This document shows, piece by piece, positions 54,926-64,000 of a stretch of 64,000 nucleotides of DNA. This DNA comes from Roridomyces roridus (Eukaryota > Basidiomycota > Agaricomycetes > Agaricales > Mycenaceae), in the NCBI GenBank assembly GCA_029378245.1, contig JARKIF010000002.1:2418001-2482000 (forward strand), given 5' to 3'. The position numbers and the translations under genes are program-made. How positions within the stretch are numbered: position 1 is the first letter of the stretch; the number at the start of each line of letters is the position of its first letter. The notes under the pieces are model-generated. The model searched no databases. It saw nothing but the letters and a program-made list of their open reading frames with translations, and was not told where the DNA came from.

Positions 54926-55979
54926 ATGCTTCTTCCAGTCCTCTTCTTAAGCTTCCTCTCGTTTGCATCTGCCACTCCGCGTCCACTTGTGCTATGGCAT
55001 GGCCTGGGCGACTCTGCTACTTCGAAGGGTATGCTCGAGTTTGCTCAAGAAATTCGGGGCGTACATCCTGGCATCTTTATTCACTCGGTGTATCTCGACG
55101 AGGACCTCGACAAGGATAGGCGGGCTGGTTTCGTGCGTTTATCTGCGATACTCTGTCGCTGTCAGTCACGGCTTTCCAGTACGGAAATGTGAACGAGCAG
55201 GTCGAGGCTGCTGCGGAGCAGATATCGGCAATTCCAGAGCTGGCAGACGGTTTCAATGCCCTTGGGTTCTCGCAGGGTCTGTATCTATCGCTTCCTTCGA
55301 GTCCTGTTTAATGCTTTCCAAGGCGGGCAGTTCCTCCGCGCATACGTCGAGCGCTTCAACTCGCCACCTGTCCATAACCTCATCACATTTGGCTCGCAGC
55401 ACACTGGGGTCTCAGACGTCGGTGTCTGCGGTCCACGCGATCTTTTGTGCCAGATTGCTCGTCGAGCGACCAAGGCTGGCGTGTACAGTCCATGGGCTCA
55501 AGAAAACCTTGTCCAAGTGCGTTACTGTACTCAGAGAGTGTTCCATTTCGCTCATGTATCAACAGGCCCAATATTTCCGAGACCCCGCAAACCTGGCTGC
55601 ATATTATGCTGCCAACCATTTCCTGACCTCCATTAACAATGAACTGGTCGACTCCCGGAATACAACGTACGCCAGAAATCTGGCTTCCCTCAACACACTG
55701 GTTCTCATCAAGTTCACCGAGGAACGAACGGTTGTGCCGGCGGAATCTTCCTGGTTTGGCTCGGAAATTGTCGAAGACGACGTTGCGTATGGCTCGCAAC
55801 ACGTATTGGAGAGTGGACGAACAATGCTTTCGATGCGCGAACAACCGCTGTATCAAGAGGACTGGATCGGCCTGCGGGAGCTGGATGAGCGTGGTGGCAT
55901 CGAGTTTTTGGAGTGCAAGGGCCAGCACATGCAGATTGGCGACTGCTGGGAGGATATTGTTAGACAGTACGCGTCGTAG
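54926..55979 (+). CDS. PPT1: Palmitoyl-protein thioesterase 1
   Basis: PPT1 is a lysosomal/vacuolar serine hydrolase that removes palmitate from proteins. A signal peptide (MLLPVLFLSFLSFASA) precedes RPLVLWHGLGDS, YGNVNEQVEAAAEQISAIP, the nucleophile motif GFSQGGQFLRAYVERF (GxSxG) and LITFGSQHTGVSDVGVC, then the catalytic His region near the end (ECKGQHMQIGDCWEDIVRQYAS) and the intervening Asp. Cysteines around CGPRDLLCQ fit a secreted enzyme. Introns are short (near 55136, 55278, 55518), and no frame break is seen. Length is about 300 aa. It lies 76 bp after the CNT stop on the same strand. Confidence 0.93.
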
Positions 55980-56064
55980 AAAACAAGAGCCGCCTTGTGT
56001 AATTGTAAAATGTGATCGTGTGTCCATTTTGGGATTCCGTATCTTGAGCTTGCACTCTTACCCG

Positions 56065-59000
56065 ATGGACGGGCTCCAGGCTCATTCCCAACCTACTCCA
56101 CGCCTGAGGCTCTCCCGGCAACCCCTGGCCACGGTGGCAGACCGCCCTACGTCCGAGGAAGACGTTCAGGCCGGTCCGTCGCGTCCTCGTGTTTTGGACT
56201 TCGGAGATGAGGATTTGCGGCCAACGCCTAAAGCCCATCTTAATCCAAACCCCTCGCCTCCAGGGCAGGCTGCCGCGCGACTCCGTGCTCTCGTCTCTCT
56301 CACCTCCAAGACCCCAACGCCAGCGGCTCGTCCTGCGTCGCCCTCAGAGTTGGATTCCGACTTTGATCCTCCCCGTTTCACACCAGCCACGCCCAGTTTG
56401 GCCAAGTCGAGCCTTAAAGACCTTTTAGCCACGCGCTTCGCGATCCGGGGGACACGCCGATCAAGGGCAGACCGCGACGCAACAGCATTGACACGAGCGA
56501 GGTAGAGGCCAGTCCTCGGGTCCAGGAGAGGGCAAAAAACAAGGGGAAACGAAAGAGTCTGAGCGATGAGGAAGCAGAGAAACCGCTCAGTGCGTCCACC
56601 AGTTCTCCATCTGTATCTCAGCTTATCCCGCTCCGTAGAATCCCGCTCCGAGGCGTCCTTCCGGAGTTCTCAAGCCGCGACATTCGACAATCTTCGAGAG
56701 AAGCTCAAGTTCTCACAGACGCCGCTCAAGAATCAGGCTGAACCCGCCTTGCTCGATGCTGGTACAGCCTCAGCGTTTTTCTCTACTGCATTCGCTCACC
56801 ATGGAGTAGATTCCAGCGCGGACGACACTCGGGATACCGAAGCATTTCTACGCGATTTGAACGCGTCGCAAGCAACCCCGCCTGCCGCTACGAGCACTCC
56901 ATTGCATTCAATGGACATGTCAACAGATTCTAAATATCAGACGAGCAAGGTCTACCAGTTTCGACTGATTCGTTTTCCTCACGCTCGACGTCAGATTTAT
57001 TGGATCGCGACTCGGAAATGCACCACATGATGAAGGGCCTGGATAGCTACGAGGGAGATTCTGGCCCAAGTAAGTTTGACCGACTCCCGCATAGACCGGA
57101 ATCTGAACACCTTTAGTGTCATTTCCTCCTGGGCGGAGCAAACCGAGTACACCGGGCCCGCGTCCGGTGTCTTCCTTGGGTACCCACAGACTGTCTTACA
57201 ACGCGACTCGTCCTCGTACGATCGTTGACTTGATATCTCGCTCGACAATTGACCATTCTCGTAGTATCCCAAGCAAGCACGAGCCATGGCCACGACAGTG
57301 AGATCTCTTCTTTCCGACAATGAATATCGTGTTTACATTGTCCAAGGTTATCACGATCAGCAGCACGACCGCGAGAGAGATTGGAACAAGCCGCATCCAA
57401 AGGGTAGAACGCCTCTGGAAAAGCACCATTCCCACTCCCACGACCCAACCCATTCCCGCAGCCATTCACCAACGGTAACGATGAATGGGCATTCCCGGAC
57501 GCGGACACAGAGTGGAGGTTCCGTCCACAGCGTCAGCGCTGATGACGGCGCGTCTTCCAGGGGCACCTCTCGTAGTTCACAATCGGACTGTAAGTTCAAC
57601 TTTTTAGCTCTAGTTACCCCGACTCAAGGGATCGATAGACAGGGAACGGATTAACGAACAAGACAAGGAGCGCAACGCCGAAAAGGAACACGGGTGGAAC
57701 AGGCCGCAAGGGGCGCGCTCGACGTCCACGCGCAGTGTCCACTCGCCGATGGAACGTACTCGCAAGCTCAGCCATCCTGTACGCCCCGGCTCCTCTCAGT
57801 CTCTAACCTCCCCTGCGGCACTTTCACGACGCCATTCGGGTTCCTTCTCTCAGACGAGTTCTGATGAAGAGGTTCGACATGAAATAGAGCACGAACGTGA
57901 GCGAAACTGGGGTGCCCCCATCCAGCGTTGGCATCCACATCCTCTCCCCTCCCACCATGGCCATTCTCGCTCTTCGTCCCCCCTGCCACCTTCACCTTCG
58001 ACCTCTACCTCTAACCCGCGTGCTCGAGCAGAGAGTCTCAAAACACGGGGAACTCCCAAGGGTGATTCTCCGGTGCATCGAGACCTCTCTCGTCCAACCG
58101 CTGCCAGCGCGTCCAAGGCACATACAACTACCCCTTCGCACCCTCAGGCGAGGCCAAGATCTCTTCTGAGCTTATCCAACCCTCGTCCTTCGAGCTACCC
58201 CGCGCGACCCAATTCCCCATTACCCCCGCCACTCGATGACAAGTCTGAGAAGACGCGTTCGGTTGAGCGTGATCGCAGACACTCTCGGACCCTGTCATCT
58301 CCCTCGCCGTCTCCGGCTAGTCGCCCTGCCAGTCGGATCAGTCATATTCCTGTTCCTGTTCGGTCACCACGAACCAAGACTTTGAACGGACATGCCAAAT
58401 CCCCATCTGTATCGCATGGCTCAGACCCATTTTTGCAGCCACAAATCACTGTGTCTGAATCGGAAATGTCTGAGCCCGAAAATCATAACATGACCAATGG
58501 AAGCAGGGCTGAAGATCCATTTATCGGTATAGTGTACCCTGAATTTTTCTTTGCAACCTTGCTAATTGCATCTAGACACGGATGAGGACGATAAACCTCC
58601 AGAGGATAGGACCCCCACTTTGGACACCATCAAAATACCACCGATCGAACAGCCGGATCCTTACTTGGTTCCACAACAGGTGCCACCAAGTGATGACGAG
58701 GAAGAGGTATTCCAAAAGGCCCTCGCCGTTGCTCCTCCTCCCTCCCCTCCTCCCTCCCCTCCGACGGCCACTACTGCCGCTCCTGCAGAGCCCCAAGTCA
58801 CTCCGACTACGATTCTGGGTTTGTCGACGCCGCCGAAGCGTCCCTCATTCCATGCATCGCGGCTCGAGTTCCAGACACCCTCTCCGCCGCATGGGCTTCC
58901 TGAACTTCCGGGACCCCCTTCGCCCGACGAAGAGGACACGGAAACAGAACGACTATCCACTCCCCCTCTTCGCTTTAATGCCCTAGACATGACCTCCACG

Positions 59001-60292
59001 AAAACGCCCCGACCTCCCGGTGCTTGGATGGCCACTCCGGCTCCTGTCCCAAGGACACAGTCCCTGCCGGCTCCATCAACGGATGACAGCGACTCTCAGC
59101 TGGAGAATGGACTCGCTACACCAACGGCCTCCCTTTCCCGCGCTTCGTCGCTACCTACACAGACTCCGAGGCCACCCGGAGGCTGGGTGGCAACTCCGAC
59201 ACCTCGTAAGAGTATTCTCAAGGTCAGATTTGACCCACAGCCCTCGCAACTCGAGTTGTCTGCGACCGAGGAAGAGTCATCTGTTAATGGCCATTCGGAA
59301 GAGTTGTCCTCACTCGCAGGGGGCTTGCCCACGCCTGTTGAAGAGGAGGAGGAGATGGCTCGACCTCAGACTCCGGAGCTGCCCGTCAAGCTCTCACCAG
59401 TCAAAAGTCCACGAAGATCACCCATCCGGATTGTTGACGAGTACGGCCGACCAGACAAAAGCCCCAAGGGTCGGAAACGGAAAGGGATCAGGGTAGTTGA
59501 TGCAATGGGGCAAGAAGTTGCCGAGCCAGAGGATGATGCAGGCGTCCTCAGCCCCAAAGAAGCTGTACGTGCCGTTCGTGAGGGTGTCAATGATTTGGTC
59601 CAAGGATTTAACGAGATGGACTTGTTAGTGGTTTCCTCCAAGTTTACCAGCGCCCACTCACATTTCTGCTCCAAGATCGGACGAATTTAATATTTTGTCC
59701 GACGTCGACCACATTCGGGAGTTGGACAATACTTCCCGCGCTTCCAGGGAAGTCCGAGATGCTCTGATGCACCGGAATGCCCAGCTGCGAGGGAGCATGC
59801 AACGCAGCAAGAGTGATTCCGAGGTGAGAAATTCCTGCTAGTAGCTCTGCGAAGCTCATCATGGGTGCCAGACGAAACGAATCTATTCCACTTCCCGGTT
59901 GCCTCGGGTGTGGCTTTGGACATTTATCATAATATTATCTCAGGCCATCTTTATTCTTCTATTATACCGGTGAGTTTCGTAGCAGGCAGCAGACGCTCCG
60001 TTTTGACTCGCTATGTAGGGCGCAGAAGACGAGCGCGAGAGAACTGTTCCTCAAGACATATTACGACCCATTTTACGCAAATCTGCACATTTATGAAGGA
60101 CATGACTATCTCACATTTGCTCGAACTTCGCCATCCCTGGCTTCTTTGGTTCACACTTTGCGGGAAGAAGGCTTGAGAGCCTTCACCACGAATCTCGTCG
60201 AGGCGACTAGGATTCTTTTCCTAGATTGGAGGCAGGACGCATGGAGGAAATGGGGAACGGATGAGATGCGTCCGCGGTGGCCACCGACGTAG
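56065..60292 (+). CDS. Large disordered protein of unknown function, with frame breaks
   Basis: The start MDGLQAHSQPTPRLRLSRQPL leads into a Pro/Ser-rich protein of over 1,000 aa with SLKDL, LRDPGDTPIKGRPRRNSID, FRSSQAATFDNLREKLKFSQTPL, NLLDRDSEMHHMMKGLDSYEGDS, repeated TPRPPGAW/GWxATP blocks, KSPRRSPIRIVDEYGRP, VREGVNDLVQGFNEMD-LSDEFNILSDVDHIREL, and a folded-looking end (LKTYYDPFYANLHIYEGHDYLTFAR...WRKWGTDEMRPRWPP). Faults: near 56426 one T is missing from a run (DL to FSHALRDPG), AAC[C]G at 56583-56584 and GAC[T]G at 57589 each carry an extra base. One intron (56945-56994) uses a GC donor. It may be a microtubule- or nucleus-associated scaffold, but I recognise no domain. Confidence 0.75.
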
Positions 60293-60342
60293 TGTATTCG
60301 CTTGTATATTTCTAAAGTTATTTCGACGCGTCCTGATTTGGC

Positions 60343-62616
60343 ATGAGTTCCCCTCCACCAACTCTACTCTCCACCCTCCAAGGGTTCAAGACTCATGATC
60401 TCCCGACACATGCTACCCACCCCTTCTCATCGTCGGCTGAAGCATCCTGCACGATGCTGACGCGTCTAATCCAGACAACCAGCCAGCTCTCCAGCTCGCT
60501 TGAATCGTATTCGACGATGTCTTTAACGAACCCAAAGTTGATATCTCTGCTTCGGCAGCAGGCATCCATCTCTCATACCCTCCATAATGTGAGACTCTCT
60601 GTTCTCTCTGCATCGCATCATGTGAACGCGTCGCTAGTCGAGCCAAAACGTCTACAAACAGTTGCTGCGTTGCGTACAAGGACTGGCACAAGCTATGGGG
60701 AGGACATACCCATCGATCCCTCTGCCATTGTCGCGTGGTGCATCGAGCGGTTGGAGTCGTGGGCCAAATCTGCCGGGCTGGAGACGTACAAGGAGGATGG
60801 ACGCGAAGCAGGTTTGCTTCTCGCGGGCACGGTCCTTGTCGCCGAGGTTGAGTTTTCCGTCGATCGCGGAGACCCCCTCAAGCCCAAGCTGGATGTCGCC
60901 AGCGTGAAGACGTCGTATGCGATAGCTGATTCGGACTCTGGTGTTACATCCAACACGAGTGGTTCCATCTCACTCGACGCGTTTTTGGCTGGGAGCATAC
61001 AAAAATTCTGCACCGAGGTTAAAAAACCGGAGGAGGTGCGCGACCCGCGACAAGTAGAAAAACTCGGCAACTCTGTTCGCGACCAACTCCGCTATCTTGC
61101 CATGCTCGACAAGTTGGCAGCCAGGAAAGAAGACGGCGGGATCAGGTGGTTTGTCGACATTGATCAACTGTGTTCTACTCTTGAGCTGTTCTCAAAGAGC
61201 GAGGCTGAAGCTGTAGCTCTGTACGTGCCTATCTCGTTCAAATACAGTCCATTCATTATTCTAGGTCTCATGCGGCCCCGCTAGACATATATCTGCTCAG
61301 ATGTCATGCCCTGCCTCTGCCATACCTCGTTTCTCCGTCCATTTCCTTTTTGGTGTACGTTTCTCCGCATATGTACCTTACCATGAAGACGTCCTCCTCC
61401 ACTACGCCACCCACGACAGACAAACTGCCTGCACTCGACATTCCATTCGATCATCTCCGTTCCCATCTTTCTGCGCACCCCAAGGGCGCAACGCTCGCCA
61501 CCCTTTTATTGACGTCGCTCAACGACTCGCAACTATTCCCCGCCTCGCTCTCTATGACCAGTCTGATCTCGCGACCCACGTTTCCCCTCGTGCCTTCTGG
61601 CGCAGAACTCGAACACGTCTTCCCGCAGACTGCGGAACTCACGACGGACGCGCAGCACGTATGGGTCCTCGATTTTACACAGGGCGGCAGGGTTCCTGGT
61701 ATCGTCGTCAGCCAGTCACGGCTGCGGGAAATGGAGCTGGTCATACATCCGCTCAGCGGCATGGACCCGCTGAATCCCGTCATGATGTCTTTTGGGACAG
61801 GTAGCTGGGTCGCTCTTTTGGTGCGTTGCGTATTTCACTCCTGTTCATTGGCTGGATATTTATTAGCTGAATCCATCGAACCCAATTTCGTCGGAACGTT
61901 ACACGGCGCTATATGTAGGTGCCTACTACATTTTGTTTGTCGATATTTCACCGTAGTGCAGCGCTCTCCGACTGGGAAGCATCCACCTCTGCAATTGCGA
62001 TTGACACTGCCAGAGGAACCGGGCTTCTTGCTTGAAAAAATACCGGTTCATAGTATGAAAGAGGTTTGGGGTATTTTAGAGGTACGGAATGTTCATGGTA
62101 GTTGGCGCTCATTCATTCTCTACTAGGTGGTTCGTGAACAATGTTGGCTCAACGAAATACTACTCGGATGCCATTGGACGACGGAAGGTATCACTATGGA
62201 TGCAGACGACTTGCCCGTAGATGAAAGCGACGCAACCGAGGAGGAGTTGCAGGCGGTGTTGAGTGGCAAGTAGCCGCCCAACGACAAGCAAGCCACTAAG
62301 CACATCTCCAGGGACCGTCATTCCACGCAAAATCCCGGTCAGCGTGTATCTCCCTCAACGCCCCGACCCGCTATTTGACATGCCGTCGGTGGATCGGCGG
62401 ACGAGGATACTAATGACCTGTCCCGAACGGCCACCAATGTCTGGCGTTGTTGAGGTCACGGTGGCTTACGACGAAACGCGTACACGCGGGGTCAGTGTCG
62501 AGGTGAACGGCGCAATGGGGTGCGACTTGAAACGAGATGTGCTGGAAGAAATAGCGCGACGCGGGGGCACGTTGGGGCTGCCTGGCCGCGTGTGGGCGAA
62601 TTCACGAGTGTCGTAG
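60343..62616 (+). CDS. MED1: Mediator complex subunit 1
   Basis: MED1 sits in the Mediator middle module and contacts activators. The protein begins MSSPPPTLLSTLQGFKTHDLP and includes LRQQASISHTLHNVRLSVLSASHHVN, AIVAWCIERLESWAKSAGLETYKED, VLVAEVEFSVDRGDPLKPKLDVASVKTSYAI, LDAFLAGSIQKFCTEVKKP, LGNSVRDQLRYLAMLDKLAARKEDGGIRWFVDID, then APLDIYLLRCHALPLPYLVSPSISFLVYVSPHMYLTM and, near the end, SVYLPQRPDPLFDMPS. The HLxVAEVEFxVDR and DxYLLRCHALPLPYL-type segments match fungal Med1. One intron (62266-62311) has a GC donor (AGTG|gcaagt). Another acceptor (TGCAG before CGCTCTCC at about 61963) is preferred over the nearby GTAG because it keeps frame. Confidence 0.85.
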
Positions 62617-62678
62617 ACTCAATATCACACGATGGCTTTTAGGCCGGAGACAATGGTTGGAAAGACATACAACATAAT

Positions 62679-63326
62679 CTACTCCTCTGGGACCTCAATC
62701 TCGCCCGAGTTGATGTCGTCGATGATGTCGTGGGCAGGGCGTCCGTCAACGGTGCAGCCGACGCTCTGGGCAGTGCCGAGAATCTCCTTTGCGCAGCCAG
62801 CGAGATCCTTTGCCAGGGACTTGAACTTCATCGTCCGCGCAATTTCGTATATCTCATCCAGAGGAATGTTCCCAGAGTGCTTGATGTTCTTCTCCTTTTT
62901 GCGGTCCCGCGGGGGCTCTGGTGGACCGGTCAGTGGGTGCCAAGTTGGCGGAAAAGAGACAAACCCTTGAGCGCGCGGATGACGAGGGAGGAGGCGGAGG
63001 GAACGACCGAGACGGCAGCTTGACGGTTTTGGATCGTCAGCTGCACAGTGACACGCAGACCCTTCCATGCAGAGGTGGCCTTGGCGATATCTTCACCAAC
63101 TTTTTTCGGTGACTGGAGGGTAGGGATAAGGACGGCCTCGAGAGGAACAGAAGTAACCCTACCAGACCCAGAGGACCGATTTTGGGGCCAAGGCAGACGA
63201 GGCACCGACTTCACCACCGGTTAGCACGGAGGTAGATGATTTTTATCTCATTGGGGTCCTGTATTGTCCGTGAATGAGTCGGGGCGAACGACGGAGAAGA
63301 CGAAGACTGACGAGCTTCGGGGCCAT
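62679..63326 (-). CDS. RPL12: Ribosomal protein uL11 (RPL12), sequence interrupted twice
   Basis: uL11 forms the base of the GTPase-associated stalk of the large subunit. Exons: [18 protein letters not shown], then [140 protein letters not shown] (described in parts). The second exon breaks twice: AAC[C]GGT (63219-63220) has an extra C, giving a TGA three codons on, and CCAAAATCGG (63180-63183) lacks one A. Without these the family sequence is exact. For an essential single protein this is strong evidence that the DNA text or its RNA is corrected. Confidence 0.9.
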
Positions 63327-63591
63327 TGCAGAGAAAAGTGAAAGAGGACCGGATGGGTGGGAATCTGATGGCACGTGCGGTCCTGCATAGTAGTGGCTGC
63401 GCGGGTCTTGTTTGTTGGCATTTCCGCTTGTGGAACTCAACCTTCGCTTCTCGCCAATCTGCACTCCGGAATGGATGCATGGAGGAGCTACCTCTCGACT
63501 TTGCCGCCGTCGACATCGACAGCCTCGTCTTGCTCATAGGTCCTCCTCGTTACCATCCTCGTCGTCCATAGGCTCATCCCCTGTAGCCGAC

Positions 63592-64000
63592 ATGCTCGAA
63601 CGTCTCATTGCACATAACGACCTTGTACCCCTACTTCCGTCAGCGCGTTCTTTTGCTTGCACCTTCTACCCCTACTCATCTGCTTCCAGCGAGAGCCTTA
63701 CCCGGTTCCACTCCCGCTCAGCCCCTGGCATCTCTGTTTTGGACTATCTTAGACGGATCGTCCGATACACCAACGTTGAGGTAGCTTTGTATCGTGCTGG
63801 TGTGCCCCTGTTCGAGCTCACATTTCGCTCAGAAGTCGTGCCTTCTCATCACCCTCCGCTATATCGACCAAATCTGCACTCGGATGCCCTTGTTCACCCT
63901 CTCGACACTCACTTGCCATCGCTTCATAATCGCGTCCATCACCGTGTCCAGCAAGGGTCTATGCGACACCTTTTGCACAAACAGCCTCTATGCAAAGGTC
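63592..64000 (+). CDS. PHO80-type cyclin, N-terminal part (3' end outside window)
   Basis: The frame from ATG 63592 reads MLERLIAHNDLVPLLPSARSF...SLTRFHSRSAPGISVLDYLRRIVRYTNVE, an intron (63781-63831, donor GTAGCT, acceptor CTCAG), then KSCLLITLRYIDQICTRMPLFTLSTLTCHRFIIASITVSSKGLCDTFCTNSLYAKV, running off the end. LTRFHSR...ISVxDYLxRIVRYTxVE and the RFIIAxITVxSKxLCDTFCTN block are the cyclin box of PHO80/PCL-like cyclins that bind the CDK Pho85. The preceding in-frame SSPVAD suggests an extra N-terminal exon, perhaps from the ATG at 63474; its splice sites are unclear. Confidence 0.88.
   Translation, partial: MLERLIAHNDLVPLLPSARSFACTFYPYSSASSESLTRFHSRSAPGISVLDYLRRIVRYTNVEVALYRAGVPLFELTFRSEVVPSHHPPLYRPNLHSDALVHPLDTHLPSLHNRVHHRVQQGSMRHLLHKQPLCKG

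Noticed and set aside
14780..57600. Programmed +1 ribosomal frameshifting as the sole cause of the AC[Y]G breaks
   Set aside because: Most sites have AAC in the P-site position, but two lie at exon ends where they disturb splice phase, and AAC TGT in the HRD1 RING is read without a shift. Translation alone cannot explain the set.
61910..61970. Frame break in MED1 after ERYTALY
   Set aside because: Using the TGCAG acceptor rather than the GTAG five bases upstream keeps the frame.
1..64000. tRNA, rRNA, CRISPR or a biosynthetic gene cluster
   Set aside because: Reading both strands I found no cloverleaf-like tRNA, no repeat-spacer array, and no backbone enzyme (PKS, NRPS, terpene synthase).

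Overview
The window is nuclear DNA of a basidiomycete fungus, most likely a mushroom-forming Agaricomycete. It is gene-dense (34 protein genes in 64 kb), almost every gene is cut by introns of about 45-60 nt, intergenic gaps are often under 150 bp, and the gene set is fungal with Agaricomycete-style proteins. I assign no genus. I see no tRNA, rRNA or CRISPR.

Layout, left to right: HbrB/Bit61 (TORC2) C-terminus, an unknown gene, a LETM1-type mitochondrial protein, SKI3, QTRT2, CCT8, RAD54B/RDH54, a YtcJ-type amidohydrolase, HRD1, AIM41, QNG1, NAD kinase, two unknown genes (25.3-27.3 kb), an HMT1-type half ABC transporter, a glycine-rich RNA-binding protein, an HMG-box factor, a PDK1/PKH kinase, ILV6, COG5, a CipC/DUF3759-like gene, a TIR element (MITE-like), an AzgA purine permease, a chitin-binding-like/DUF3421 protein, an MPC2-type pyruvate carrier, an Apq12-like protein, an unknown Cys-rich gene, a DCAF7-type WD40 protein, a CNT nucleoside transporter, a palmitoyl-protein thioesterase, a large disordered protein, Mediator subunit 1, ribosomal protein uL11 (RPL12) and the start of a PHO80-type cyclin. 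These are mainly housekeeping genes, not one pathway cluster. Two queuosine-salvage genes (QTRT2 and QNG1) lie 12 kb apart.

The most unusual signal is recurrent. In at least eight conserved genes the reading frame is broken by exactly one extra base, and the break falls at NAC[T/C]G: taking the pyrimidine out of the C-G step restores the conserved protein. It occurs even in ribosomal uL11 and twice within 56 bp of COG5. Deletions in homopolymer runs are also present, so long-read consensus error, perhaps linked to a modified C in ACG, is the leading alternative to an RNA-level one-base excision. RNA reads would decide. Other structural oddities are seven GC-AG introns, two consecutive 3-nt microexons in the AzgA gene, an intron that is one copy of a 59-bp tandem duplication, and gene pairs separated by as little as 4 or 11 nt.

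All coordinates are gene spans from start to stop codon including introns. Splice sites were read by eye from frame, GT/GC-AG signals and family conservation.
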